Numbered from the stretch's first letter, positions 34,554-44,908 are shown. The stretch: DNA of 64,000 nt from Pseudomonas putida (GCA_041071465.1 CP163498.1:434001-498000); one strand, 5' to 3'. The notes: a model not told the origin generated them from the sequence alone. Numbers and translations are program-made.

Positions 34554-36386
34554 ATGCTGTACCGCCGTTTCGAGCAACTGATCGACATTTTTCGCGAAGC
34601 CCCCAGCGAGTCACCGCCGACTACCGTGTGGCCGTTCTACCTGTATTACCTGCGCCAGGTGTGGCCTAGCTTCCTGGCCCTGCTGGTGGTCGGCCTGTTC
34701 GCCTCGCTGATCGAGGTGGCGATGTTCAGCTACCTCAGCCGCATCATCGACCTGGCCCAGGGCACGCCCAATGCCAACTTCTTCAGCGAGCACAGTGGCG
34801 AGCTGATCTGGATGCTGGTGGTGATCCTGCTGCTGCGGCCGGTGTTTTTCGGCCTGCACGACCTGCTGGTGCACCAGACCATCAACCCCGGCATGACCAG
34901 CCTGATCCGCTGGCAAAACCACACCTACGTGCTCAAGCAGAGCCTGAACTTCTTCCAAAGCGACTTTGCCGGGCGCATCGCCCAGCGCATCATGCAGACC
35001 GGCAACTCCCTGCGCGACTCCGCTGTGCAGGCCGTGGACGCGCTGTGGCACGTGCTGATCTACGCCATCACCTCGCTGGTGCTGTTCGCCGAGGCCGACT
35101 GGCGCCTGATGCTGCCGCTGCTGCTGTGGATCGTCGGCTACATCGCCGCGCTCTTCTACTTCGTGCCAAGGGTCAAGGAACGCTCGGTGATCTCCTCCGA
35201 CGCCCGTTCCAAGCTGATGGGGCGCATCGTCGATGGCTACACCAACATCGCCACCCTGAAGCTGTTCGCCCACACCGATTACGAACAGCAATACGCACGC
35301 GAAGCGATCCGCGAACAGACCGAAAAAACCCAGCTTGCATCGCGCGTGGTCACCAGCATGGACGTGGTCATCACCACCCTCAATGGCCTGCTGGTGGTCA
35401 CCACCACGGGGCTTGCGCTGTGGCTGTGGAGCCAATCAATGATCACGGTCGGCGCCATCGCCCTGGCCACCGGCCTGGTGATCCGTATCGTCAACATGTC
35501 GGGCTGGATCATGTGGGTGGTCAACGGCATCTTCGAGAACATCGGCATGGTCCAGGACGGCCTGCAGACCATCGCCCAGCCAGTCACGGTCACCGACCTG
35601 CCCAATGCGCCGGCACTCAAGGTCAGCCGAGGCGCGGTGCGATTCGAGGACGTCGATTTCCACTACGGCAAAGCCGCCTACGTTATCGAAGGGCTTGACC
35701 TGAACATTCGCCCAGGCGAGAAAATCGGCTTGATCGGCCCGTCCGGGGCGGGCAAGTCGACCCTGGTCAACCTGCTGCTGCGCCTGTACGACGTGCAGGG
35801 TGGGCGCATCCTCATCGATGGCCAGGACATTGCCCAAGTGAGCCAGGCCAGCCTGCGCGCACAAATTGGCATGATCACCCAGGACACCTCGTTGCTGCAC
35901 CGCTCGATCCGCGACAACCTGCTATATGGCCGCCCCGGCGCCAGCGAGGCCGAGTTGCTCGAAGCCGTGCGTCGTGCCCGCGCCGACGAGTTCATCCCGC
36001 AGCTGTCGGACGCCCAGGGGCGCACCGGCTTCGATGCCCATGTAGGTGAACGCGGGGTCAAGTTGTCGGGTGGCCAGCGCCAGCGCATCGCCATCGCCCG
36101 GGTGCTGTTGAAGAATGCGCCGATCCTGATCATGGACGAAGCCACGTCGGCGCTGGACTCGGAAGTGGAGGCAGCGATTCAGGAAAGCCTGGAGACGCTG
36201 ATGCAGGGCAAGACAGTGATTGCCATCGCCCACCGGCTGTCGACCATTGCCCGCATGGATAGGCTGGTGGTGCTGGACAAGGGGCGGATTGTCGAAAGTG
36301 GCAGCCACAGTGAGCTACTGGAGCAACAAGGCTTGTATGCCCGCTTGTGGCACCACCAGACCGGGGGCTTTGTCGGGGTCGATTAG
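34554..36386 (+). CDS. ABC exporter half-transporter (fused membrane and ATPase domains)
   Basis: This is a 610-residue type I ABC exporter subunit with about six transmembrane helices (residues about 30-330) fused to a nucleotide-binding domain. Motifs are GPSGAGKST (Walker A), MITQDTSLLHRSIRDNLLYG (Q-loop region), LSGGQRQRIAIAR (signature) and ILIMDEATSALD (Walker B). It resembles multidrug/lipid exporters that work as dimers. The ATG at 34554 is chosen over a GTG at 34542; AGGAG lies about 11 bases upstream. It starts 63 bases after ppiA and probably is the last gene of that transcript. Confidence 0.88.
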   Translation: MLYRRFEQLIDIFREAPSESPPTTVWPFYLYYLRQVWPSFLALLVVGLFASLIEVAMFSYLSRIIDLAQGTPNANFFSEHSGELIWMLVVILLLRPVFFGLHDLLVHQTINPGMTSLIRWQNHTYVLKQSLNFFQSDFAGRIAQRIMQTGNSLRDSAVQAVDALWHVLIYAITSLVLFAEADWRLMLPLLLWIVGYIAALFYFVPRVKERSVISSDARSKLMGRIVDGYTNIATLKLFAHTDYEQQYAREAIREQTEKTQLASRVVTSMDVVITTLNGLLVVTTTGLALWLWSQSMITVGAIALATGLVIRIVNMSGWIMWVVNGIFENIGMVQDGLQTIAQPVTVTDLPNAPALKVSRGAVRFEDVDFHYGKAAYVIEGLDLNIRPGEKIGLIGPSGAGKSTLVNLLLRLYDVQGGRILIDGQDIAQVSQASLRAQIGMITQDTSLLHRSIRDNLLYGRPGASEAELLEAVRRARADEFIPQLSDAQGRTGFDAHVGERGVKLSGGQRQRIAIARVLLKNAPILIMDEATSALDSEVEAAIQESLETLMQGKTVIAIAHRLSTIARMDRLVVLDKGRIVESGSHSELLEQQGLYARLWHHQTGGFVGVD

Positions 36387-36419
36387 GCTCCCACAGGATG
36401 GGTGACAGCCTGAAACAAC

Positions 36420-37547
36420 TCAGTCCCGACGATAGGGCAACATCTCCCTGGCCTCCTCGGCATACCCCTTCACCCCTTCCCGCTCCTGCTGCAGAAATTC
36501 CTCCACCGCCCGCCGTAGTCCTGGGTGCAGCAGGTAGTGCCAGGAGCGCGTCAACACCGGCTCGAACCCGCGAATCAGCTTGTGCTCACCCTGTGCCCCG
36601 GCATCGAAACGCTGATAGCCCTCGGCAATGGCAAAGTCCATGCCCTGGTAGAAACACGTCTCGAAATGCAGCCGGTCGAACTCATCCAGGCAGCCCCAGT
36701 AACGGCCGAACAGGCTGTCGCCACCTACCAGGCTCAAGGCCATCGCCACATCACGCCCGCCCTGGCGCGCCATTACCACACGCACGGCCTCGGGCATGCG
36801 CTCGGCCAGCAGGCTGAAAAAATCGCGGGTGAGGTAAGGTGCACGGCGGCGCACCGCATAGGTGTTGGCATAACACAGGAAGACGAAATCCCACTGCGCC
36901 TCGTCCAGCTCATCGCCGCGGTACCAGCGAAAGTCGATGCCCTGCCCCGCCACCTGCTCGCGCTCCTTGCGCATCTGTTTGCGCTTGCGTGAGCTGAGGC
37001 TGTCGAGAAAGTCCTGGAAGTCGCGATACCCTCTGTTTTGCCAGTGAAACTGGCAACCCAGGCGTTCCATCCAGCCAGGCAAGCCAGCCAGCTGCGCATC
37101 CAGTGCCGGGTCGGTGAAATTGATGTGCGCACCGGATAGCCCGCCCTTGCCCAGATACTCCGGCAGGGCCTGCAGCATCAGCAAGCCGTCAGCCGGGTCA
37201 GCCGCCAGCAGGCGTGGCCCGCTGACCGGGCTGAACGGCACCGCGCCGAGCAACTTGGGGTAGTAGGCGATGCCGGCCCGCTCACAGGCATCGGCCCAGC
37301 CATGATCGAACACGTACTCGCCAAACGAGTGCCACTTGCGGTACGCCGGCAACAGCGCCCTTACCTGCCCGTCACGCTCCAGCACCAGGTGCTCGGCGGC
37401 CCAGCCGGTGTTGCGCGCCACGCTGCCGCTGTCCTCCATGGCACTGAGAAATGCATGGCGCAGGAACGGTTGACCGGCTGGCACCAGGGCATCCCAGGTG
37501 GTCGCCGGAAGATCACGTAAATGGGCAAGGCTGTACAGGCTGGTCAC
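36420..37547 (-). CDS. GNAT-fold acyltransferase-like protein (DUF482 family)
   Basis: This is a 375-residue protein of the DUF482/peptidogalycan-biosynthesis-like GNAT family. Diagnostic segments are FLRHAFLSAMEDSGSV, the HWQNRGYRDFQDFLDSLSSRKRKQMRKER linker and FDAGAQGEHKLIRGFEPV (near residue 330), ending GYAEEAREMLPYRRD. Related proteins are FemAB-like aminoacyl or acyl transferases; no substrate is known. The GTG at 37547 is preferred since homologous sequence starts about there. A TTG-initiated extension to 37604 cannot be excluded. Confidence 0.82.
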   Translation of the reverse strand: MTSLYSLAHLRDLPATTWDALVPAGQPFLRHAFLSAMEDSGSVARNTGWAAEHLVLERDGQVRALLPAYRKWHSFGEYVFDHGWADACERAGIAYYPKLLGAVPFSPVSGPRLLAADPADGLLMLQALPEYLGKGGLSGAHINFTDPALDAQLAGLPGWMERLGCQFHWQNRGYRDFQDFLDSLSSRKRKQMRKEREQVAGQGIDFRWYRGDELDEAQWDFVFLCYANTYAVRRRAPYLTRDFFSLLAERMPEAVRVVMARQGGRDVAMALSLVGGDSLFGRYWGCLDEFDRLHFETCFYQGMDFAIAEGYQRFDAGAQGEHKLIRGFEPVLTRSWHYLLHPGLRRAVEEFLQQEREGVKGYAEEAREMLPYRRD

Positions 37548-37808
37548 GGTTTCGGCTCGCTGTCTGAAGGCCTTCAGTATCCCCAAGGAATGCCCGCCAC
37601 TCAAATGACGATCGCCAGGCTGATCCTTTTATTCTCAATTACTTAACAACAGTGCCACTAATTAGACATTAATCTGTCATTGCCCCCGCAATACTTGCGC
37701 CTGTTTTCCGGAACCCCAGAACCTGTCTATTCAGGCCCTTTCCGAAGACATGCCAACGCAGGGGCAGGCGCTTGAGCCTCCCCCATTTTTTTCAGTAGGG
37801 AGAACCTT
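37548..37808. other. AT-rich promoter region upstream of the porin
   Basis: This is a 261-base gap between the divergent GNAT-like gene and the porin gene. The part at about 37620-37690 is AT-rich (CTTTTATTCTCAATTACTTA and ATTAGACATTAATCTGTC), making it a good candidate for porin promoters. An approximate inverted repeat GACATTAATCTGTC lies inside it. I see no gene here. Confidence 0.4.
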
Positions 37809-39053
37809 ATGCGTCTTGTTTCTACACTTACCGGAGTGAGCCTCACCGGCATGATGCTGGCTCTGAGCGCCCCGGCCAGTGCTGCTGTCGACGCCAAGCT
37901 GCTCGAAATGCTCCGCGCCAATGGCTCGATCAACCAGGCGCAGTACAACGAACTGCAGGGCGACCTGGCAAAAGAAACCAAGGAAAAGGCCGACCAGAAA
38001 GCTCAGTCCGAACGTATGAGCTCCTTTGAACAAAAAGTGGCATGGGCCGCCAAGACCCAGATCAAGGGTGACGTGCGCCTGCGCTACGAAGACGTCAACG
38101 TCGACAACCCGATCTCCCGCAGTGGTAACCAGGACCGTGAGCGCGTACGTGCCCGTGTCGGCTTCTACAGCGAGATCAACCCGCAGGTCGACGCCGGTGT
38201 GCGTGTGGCCACCGGCAGCAGCGCCGACGCCCGCTCGACCAACCAGAGCCTGGACAACTACTTCGAGAAGAAATCGCTGTGGGTCGACCTGGCGTACCTC
38301 GACTGGCACCCGACCGCCGTGCCGAACCTGCACCTGATCGGCGGCAAGATGATGCAGCCATGGGTGAGCATGGGCGACATCATCTGGGACAGCGACATCA
38401 ACCCGGAAGGTGTGGCCGCCACCTACAAGACCAACCTCGGCCCGGCCGAAGTGTTCGGCAGCATCGGCCACTACAACCTGAAGGACAACGTCGACGGCGA
38501 CGGCGTGCAGTTCAAGCACGACGCACAGCTGTATGCGGCCCAGCTGGGTACCAAGTTCAACGCGGCGGATACCGTCAAGGTTACCGTTGGTGGCAGCATC
38601 TACGGCTACGACAACGACAAGGCCTCGGCAGCCCTGCGCTCGCTGGGCAACACCACCGACGAATTCAACCTGGTGGAAGGCTTCGGTCAGGTCGACTTTA
38701 CCGGCTTCGCCATCCCTCTGTCGGCTTACGGCCAGTTCGTCAAGAACACCGAAAGCACCGATGGCAAGGACAAGGCATGGCTGGCCGGCCTGAAGAGCAA
38801 GATCGGTGCCTGGAGCCTGGACTACAACTACCGCGACGTGCAGCGCAACGGTGTCGTCAGCCTGTTCACCGACTCTGACTTCGGCAACGGTTTCACCGGT
38901 TCCCGTGGCCACAAGTTCAAAGTGGGTTACGAAATCGACAAGAACTTCGCCCTGGGCGCGGCCTACATGATGGCCAAGACCGACTACTCCAACCTGCCGA
39001 ACAGCGATGCTGACGTAGACACCCTGCAGGTAGACCTGGAAGCCAAGTTCTAA
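37809..39053 (+). CDS. Outer-membrane porin (Pseudomonas putative-porin family)
   Basis: This is an outer-membrane beta-barrel of 414 residues. It has a signal peptide ending at about ASAA (residue 26), a helical/coiled region (VDAKLLEMLRANGSINQAQYNELQGDLAKETKEK, about 27-70) that could trimerise or bind the cell wall, then a barrel with alternating strands beginning TQIKGDVRLRYEDVNVD and ending in the C-terminal Phe signature EAKF. AGGGAGAA precedes the ATG. It is followed by a strong terminator, so it is a single-gene unit. Substrate unknown. Confidence 0.85.
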   Translation: MRLVSTLTGVSLTGMMLALSAPASAAVDAKLLEMLRANGSINQAQYNELQGDLAKETKEKADQKAQSERMSSFEQKVAWAAKTQIKGDVRLRYEDVNVDNPISRSGNQDRERVRARVGFYSEINPQVDAGVRVATGSSADARSTNQSLDNYFEKKSLWVDLAYLDWHPTAVPNLHLIGGKMMQPWVSMGDIIWDSDINPEGVAATYKTNLGPAEVFGSIGHYNLKDNVDGDGVQFKHDAQLYAAQLGTKFNAADTVKVTVGGSIYGYDNDKASAALRSLGNTTDEFNLVEGFGQVDFTGFAIPLSAYGQFVKNTESTDGKDKAWLAGLKSKIGAWSLDYNYRDVQRNGVVSLFTDSDFGNGFTGSRGHKFKVGYEIDKNFALGAAYMMAKTDYSNLPNSDADVDTLQVDLEAKF

Positions 39054-39080
39054 GCTGCAAACGCCTCTGCTTCACCTGAA

Positions 39081-39121
39081 GCGGGAAACGCCGACCCATA
39101 CGGCGTTTCCCGCTTTTTTTT
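39081..39121 (+). terminator. Intrinsic terminator of the porin gene
   Basis: Perfect 13-bp arms GCGGGAAACGCCG and CGGCGTTTCCCGC with a 7-base loop are followed by eight T residues. It lies 28 bases after the porin stop codon. Confidence 0.95.
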
Positions 39122-39144
39122 GCCTGTGAAACTGTGCTGCGAAT

Positions 39145-39161
39145 GGGCCGCAAAGCGGCCC
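39145..39161. repeat. GGGCCGC hairpin before the FabH-like gene end
   Basis: Arms GGGCCGC and GCGGCCC flank AAA. It is one of the recurring GC hairpins in this window and lies just downstream of the 3' end of the FabH-like gene and after the porin terminator. Confidence 0.5.
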
Positions 39162-39168
39162 CAAGCAA

Positions 39169-40290
39169 TCAGCGCTTGCGCAGAATCACGCTACCAATCG
39201 AATACCCCGCACCAAACGAGCTCAACACACCCAGCGAGCCCTTGGCCAGGTCATCCTGGTACAGGTGGAAGGCAATCACCGACCCGGCCGAACTGGTATT
39301 GGCGTAACGGTCCAGAATCACCGGTGCATCTTGCTCGGCCACTTCACGTCCCAGCAGTTTCTTGACGATCAGGTGGTTCATGCTGAGGTTGGCCTGGTGC
39401 AGCCAGAAACGCTTCACATCGCTCGGTTGCAGGCCGTTTTCCTGCAGGTGCTCACCGATCAGCTCGGCCACTTTCGGGCACACCTCACGGAACACCTTGC
39501 GGCCTTCCTGGATGAACAGCTTGTCCGCTGCGCCTTCGCCCTCTTCCGCCGCACGGTTGAGGAAACCGAAGTTGTTGCGGATGTTGTTGGAGAACTCGGT
39601 CCACAGCTTGCTGCTGACGATGTCGAACTGGTGCGCCGAGGTGGCCTGGTCGGCACGCTCGATCAGTACCGCGGTGGCGGCATCACCGAAAATGAAATGG
39701 CTGTCACGGTCACGGAAGTTCAGGTGGCCGGTGCACACCTCCGGGTTGACCATCAGCACTGCCCGGGCCTGGCCCAGGGCCACGCTGTTGGCGGCGGTCT
39801 GGATGCCGAAGGTGGCCGACGAACACGCCACGTTCATGTCGAAGGCAAAGCCCTGGATACCCAGCGCCTGCTGCACCTCGATGGCAATGGCCGGGTACGG
39901 GCGCTGCAGGTTGGAGCAGGCGACGATCACCCCGTCGACATCGGCAGCGGTGCGCCCAGCGCGCTCCAGGGCCTGGCGGGCAGCAGCCACGGCCATTTCG
40001 CAGAGCACCGACGGCTCATCGTTGCTGCGCTCTGGCAGGCGTGGCTTCATACGCTGCGGGTCGAGGATACCGGCCTTGTCCATGACAAAGCGGCTTTTGA
40101 TGCCGGAGGCCTTTTCGATGAATGCCGCATCGGACAGCGGCGCCGCTTCGAGTTCACCACGCTCGATGGCGGCGGCGTTGTCCTGGTTGAATTGCTGCGA
40201 CCAGGCGTTGAAGGAGGCCACCAGTTCTTCGTTGGAAATGCTCTGGGCCGGGGTGTACAGGCCGGTGCCGCTGATCACGACGTTATGCAC
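39169..40290 (-). CDS. Beta-ketoacyl-ACP synthase III-like enzyme (PA3286-type)
   Basis: This is a 373-residue thiolase-fold condensing enzyme. The catalytic triad is visible: Cys156 in NVACSSATFG, His298 in FWLHQANLSMN and Asn331 in YANTSSAGS. It is longer than housekeeping FabH (about 320) because of an N-terminal insert around residues 30-65. The context matches, from memory, P. aeruginosa PA3286, reported to join beta-oxidation octanoyl-CoA with malonyl-ACP, a shunt into fatty-acid synthesis. That activity is inferred here. The GTG at 40290 has AGAGGAA at 7 bases. Confidence 0.87.
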   Translation of the reverse strand: MHNVVISGTGLYTPAQSISNEELVASFNAWSQQFNQDNAAAIERGELEAAPLSDAAFIEKASGIKSRFVMDKAGILDPQRMKPRLPERSNDEPSVLCEMAVAAARQALERAGRTAADVDGVIVACSNLQRPYPAIAIEVQQALGIQGFAFDMNVACSSATFGIQTAANSVALGQARAVLMVNPEVCTGHLNFRDRDSHFIFGDAATAVLIERADQATSAHQFDIVSSKLWTEFSNNIRNNFGFLNRAAEEGEGAADKLFIQEGRKVFREVCPKVAELIGEHLQENGLQPSDVKRFWLHQANLSMNHLIVKKLLGREVAEQDAPVILDRYANTSSAGSVIAFHLYQDDLAKGSLGVLSSFGAGYSIGSVILRKR

Positions 40291-40394
40291 GGTCGTTCCT
40301 CTGGTCAAAGGCCATCGCCACAGGGCGCTGGCTGGAAACATGACAGGATAATGGCACTTTAGTACCAATTTAAAGGCGAGGGCTGCGCCCTCGT

Positions 40395-40500
40395 TCGCGG
40401 GCAAGCCCGCTCCTCAAGGATCGCGTCGCCCCCGAGAACACTGCTGTACCTGTGGGAGCGGGCGTGCCCGCGAAGGGCCGCAAAGCGGCCCCAAATTGCA
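40395..40500. repeat. REP pair between hrpA and the FabH-like gene
   Basis: Two inverted REP units at 40395-40413 and 40455-40473 share the GCGGGCAAGCCCGC type core (one substitution). They are followed by a GGCCGC-aaa-GCGGCC hairpin ending near 40493. They lie at the 3' end of hrpA, upstream of the FabH-like gene. Confidence 0.8.
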
Positions 40501-40525
40501 TCAATATTGCCACAACTGTGGAAGT

Positions 40526-43500
40526 TTAGCCTTCCACCTGACTCCATTGTTTGCTCAATCTTTTGTCGGAAATCGGCACCTTGGTCCCCAGCTGCTGGGC
40601 AAACAGCGACACCCGATATTCCTCCAGCCACCAGCGGTACAAGGCCAGTTGCTCATCGCGCTTGCCTTCCTGGGCATGCTTGTCGGCACGGGCCTTGTAC
40701 TGCGCCCACAGGTTGGCCAGCTCACCGCTCCACACCCGGTCCTTCTGCACTTGCGACCCCAGCTTCTCCAGGCGCAGCTCCACCGCCTTGAGGTAACGCG
40801 GCAGTTCCTTGAACCAGGCCCCTGGCGTTTCGCGCACGAAGCCCGGGTAAACCAGGTTGCCCAACTGCTGCTTGATGTCGTTCAGTGCCACCGCCTGGCT
40901 CAGGTCGATCTTGCCCTTGAAGCGCTTCTGCAGGCCATGCCACAGTTTCAACACCTCCAGCGTCTGGCGTGCCAGGCGCTCGGCATGCTCGGCCCAGCTA
41001 CCGCGCTTACGCTCGGCCAGCCCGGCCAAGGCCGCACCATCACGTGGCAACGGTTGCTCGCCTTCGAGGATGCAACTGTCCAGGCTGGCCAGCAGAATGT
41101 CTTCGACCAGCGCCTCGACCCGGCCCAATTCACGGTACAGCAGGCCCAGTTCAGTCAGCCCCGGCAGCTTGCCACGCAGAAACTTGGCCGGCTCGGCCAA
41201 TTGCTGCAACAACAGCCGTTGCAATGCACGGCGGTGTTGGAACTCGGCTTCGGCCTGGGTCGAGAAGCGCCCTTCACGTACAGTGCCGTTGTCTTCCACC
41301 AGCGCCGGGTACACGGTCATCGACAGGCCGGCGATCTTCTGCTGAGCGGTCTGCTTCACTTCGCTGAAGGCCTTGGCCTGCACCGGCTGTTCGCTTTTCG
41401 CATCACGCGGCACGGCCAGGGCAGCCTGACTGGCGGCAGCAAAGCGCGCGGTCAGTTCGGCCAGGTCACGGCCTTCGCCCAGGAACTTGCCCTGGCCATC
41501 GACCACCTCGATGTTCATGCGCAGATGGCCTTCGACCAAGTTGACCGATTCGTCCCAGGCCTCGTCCGGCACGCGCGCACCGGTCATGCGCAACAGCTCC
41601 TGGCCCAGGGCCTGCGGCAGTGCCCCTTGGCCGAAGGTCATGCGCGCCAGCGACGCCTTGACGAAGTCCGGCACCGGTACGAAGTTCTTGCGCAGGGCCT
41701 TGGGCAGGTTGCGCACCAGCGCCACGCACTTGGCCTCCAGCAGGCCTGGCACCAACCATTCCAGGCGCTCGCCCGGCAAGCTTGGCAGCAGCGGCGCCGG
41801 CACCCGCACGGTAACGCCATCGCGGGGGTGGCCGGGCTCGAAGTGGTAACTCAGCGGCAGGCGCAGCTCGCCCACTTGCAGGCTGTCAGGGTACTGCGCG
41901 GCGGTCACTTCGCTAGCCTCACGGGCCAGCACGTCTTCCTCGCGCATGATCAACAGGTTGGCGTCCTTCTGGCTGCCCATGCGGTACCAGCTGTCGAAGG
42001 TCGCGGTCTGATGGATTTCCGCCGGCAGACGCGCTTCGTAGAAGGCATAAAGCGTTTCTTCGTCAGCCAGGATGTCGCGCCGACGAGCCTTGGCCTCCAG
42101 CTCGTCGAGCTCTTCAAGCAGGCGTTTGTTGGCCGCCAGGCACTTGGCCCGTGACTGAATCTCGCCGCCCACCAGGCCTTCACGGATGAACAGCTCGCGT
42201 GCGGTGACCGGGTCGATCGGGCCGTAATGCACAGGCCGACGGCCGACCAGAATCAGCCCGTAGAGGGTGATCTGCTCATAGGCCACCACCTGCCCGCGCT
42301 TCTTCTCCCAGTGCGGCTCGAAGTGGTTCTTCTTGATCAGGTGACCGGCCAGCGGCTCGATCCAGTCCGGTTCGATCTTGGCCACCATGCGTGCATACAG
42401 CTTGGTGGTTTCGACCAGCTCGGCAGCCATTACCCACTGCGGGCGCTTGCGCCCCAGGCCCGACGACGGGTGCACCCAGAAGCGCCGCTGGCGGGCGCCT
42501 TGGTAGTCGCCTTCTTCGGTCTTCTGGCCGATCTGGCTGAGCAGCCCGCTAAGGATCGCCTTGTGCAGCTTCTGGTAGTCGGTCGGTTCCTTGTTCACCG
42601 TCAACTGCAGGTCGCGGCAGATCAGCGCCAGCTGACGATGGGCATCGCGCCACTCACGCAGGCGCAAGTAGTTCAGGAAGTGCTTGCGGCACCAGTTGCG
42701 CAGCGGGTTGGCGGTCAATGCCTGGCGCTGTTCCTCAAAACCACGCCACAGGTTGACCAGCGCGGCGAAGTCGGAGTCCACGTCTTTCCACTGTGCGTGC
42801 GCCTGGTCGGCGGCCTGCTGGCGCTCTGGCGGGCGTTCGCGCGGGTCCTGCACCGACAACGCACTGGTGACGATCAGCACTTCCTGCAAGCTGCCCTGGC
42901 GTGCGCCTTCGAGCAGCATGCGGCCTAACCTGGGTCGATTGGCAAACGCGCCAGCTGGCGGCCGATAGGCGTCAGCTGGTTCTCGCGGTTGACCGCCGAA
43001 AGCTCCTGCAGCAGGTTGAAGCCGTCGCTGATGGCCTTGCCATCCGGCGGCTCGATGAACGGGAAGGCATCGATAGCGCCCAGGCGCAGGTGCAGCATCT
43101 GCAGGATCACCGCCGCCAGGTTGGTGCGCAGGATCTCTGGGTCGGTGAACGCTGGCCGGCTGTTGAAATCCTCTTCGCTGTACAGCCGCACGCATATGCC
43201 CGGTTCGACCCGGCCGCAACGGCCCTTGCGCTGGTTGGCGCTGGCCTGCGACACCGCTTCGATGGGCAGGCGCTGGACCTTGGCGCGGTAGCTGTAGCGG
43301 CTGATCCGCGCGGTACCGGTGTCGATCACATAGCGGATGCCAGGTACGGTCAGCGAGGTTTCGGCGACGTTGGTGGCCAGCACCACGCGGCGCCCGGTGT
43401 GCGGCTGGAAAATGCGCTGCTGTTCGGCAGGCGACAGCCGCGCGTACAGCGGCAGAATCTCGGTGTGGCGCAATTGCGCCTTGCGCAGGATCTCCGCGGC

Positions 43501-44430
43501 ATCGCGGATTTCCCGCTCGCCCGGCAGGAAGATCAGCACATCGCCGGGGCTTTTGCCCTCGCTGCGCTCATGCTGCGCCACTTCATCCAGGGTGGCGAGG
43601 ATGGCCTGGTCGACGGTGAGGTCGTCCTCGATCTGGTTACCTTCCTCGTCCTGCTCGCTGGTCAGCGGGCGGTACCAGGTTTCCACCGGGAAGGTGCGCC
43701 CGGACACCTCGATGATCGGCGCGCCGTCAAAGTGTTTGGAGAAGCGCTCCAGGTCGATGGTGGCCGAAGTGATGATCAGTTTCAGGTCCGGCCGGCGATG
43801 CAGCAGCGTCTTCAGGTAGCCGAGCAGGAAGTCGATGTTCAGGCTGCGCTCGTGGGCCTCGTCGACGATGATCGTGTCGTAGCGCTCGAGGAAGCGGTCA
43901 TGCTGGGTTTCAGCCAGCAGGATGCCATCAGTCATCAGCTTGACCAGGGTGTTGGCATCGCTCTGGTCTTCGAAGCGCACCTGGTAGCCAACCAGCCCGC
44001 CCAAGGGTGTGCCCAGCTCTTCGGCGACCCGCGCCGCCACGCTGCGCGCGGCGATCCGGCGTGGCTGGGTGTGGGCGATCAACCCATGGCTGCCACGGCC
44101 CAGTTCCAGGCAGATCTTCGGCAACTGGGTGGTCTTGCCCGAGCCGGTTTCACCGGCAATCACCAGCACCTGGTGTTCGGCCAGGGCCTTCTTGATCTCC
44201 TCACGCTTGGCGGCGATCGGCAGGTTGTCGTCGTAGCGCACGGTTGGCACGCTTTGCTGGCGCGCGGTGACCTGGGCGCAGGAGGCCTGGACCTTTTCCA
44301 CCCACTGCGCCAGCTTTGCCTCATCGGGACGCTTGCGCAGTTCGTGCAGTTGCCGGCGCAGACGATGACGGTCGGCAATCATGGCGTGGTCGAGGTTTTG
44401 CAGCAGTTTGTCGATGGCGTGGTCAGTCAT
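40526..44430 (-). pseudogene. hrpA: ATP-dependent RNA helicase HrpA, interrupted by a one-base frameshift
   Basis: The locus has the full length of HrpA (about 1,301 residues if restored) but is split. The first part (44430 to 42925, 501 residues) has GETGSGKTTQLP, DEAHERSLNIDFLLG and SATIDLE plus the helicase C domain, and stops at TAG 42925-42927. The second part continues in another frame from about 42931 with RLGRMLLEGARQGSL, through the HA2/OB and DUF3418 regions, to the stop at 40526. Adding one C to the CCC run at 42932-42934 (GGG on the plus strand) restores one frame. The deletion may be a sequencing error or a real mutation. ATG 44430 begins MTDHAIDKLL. Confidence 0.9.
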
Positions 44431-44908
44431 GGGGCTTTTTAGTGATGCAGGTGAGCCTGCTTTTTCATGATCGGCATTCGGTAAGTCGGGCGATTGTCGC
44501 AGATTTGCCGATTTTCTGCTGCCTGCACGATCCCTGTGGGAGCGGCCTTGAGTCGCGAAAGGGCCGCTCCCACATTGAACGAGCGGCCTTCCAGGCAATG
44601 TTTAGCCAGGTACGATGTAAAGGTTGCCATTCACTGCTTTAATCAACCTTACGCCGCATGTGAGTATCAAAGGCATGACTCCCGCCCAGCCCATCGCCCC
44701 ACCGTCGTGCCGCCCTTCGCTAGCGAAGGCCCGGAGACGTGCCGGGAAAATCCGCTGGTGCATGTCATCCTCGCCTTCTGGGCCCTGTGGCACTGCCGCC
44801 ACGCACGCCCACCGGACACTTCGCTGACGCCATTGTGACCAAACCCGGCCTCCCCCTGGCCGTTTGACTCAACTGGGCCGCCTGCTTGCGCGGAGGCCCT
44901 GTGCGCTC
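44431..44908. other. Long intergenic region upstream of the polyamine ligase gene
   Basis: These 478 bases contain no supported gene. There is a REP-like hairpin at 44535-44574 (13-bp arms TGTGGGAGCGGCC with a 14-base loop) and a perfect 16-bp palindrome CCTTCGCTAGCGAAGG at 44714-44729. Short reading frames inside lack ribosome binding sites and look random. A regulated leader for the following gene is possible; I do not recognise a riboswitch class. Confidence 0.5.

Noticed and set aside
40496..42154. Plus-strand open frame of about 550 codons opposite hrpA
   Set aside because: Composition is Gln/His/Leu-rich shadow of the real gene on the other strand; no ribosome binding site and no domain.
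42918..42940. Programmed frameshift in hrpA
   Set aside because: A -1 slip would give the right protein, but there is no slippery heptamer, no stimulatory Shine-Dalgarno or pseudoknot visible, and HrpA is not known to need one. Kept as a lesser alternative to error or mutation.
44624..44827. Short ORF of 67 codons in the polyamine leader
   Set aside because: No ribosome binding site, Ser/Arg/Pro-rich random composition, overlaps palindromes.
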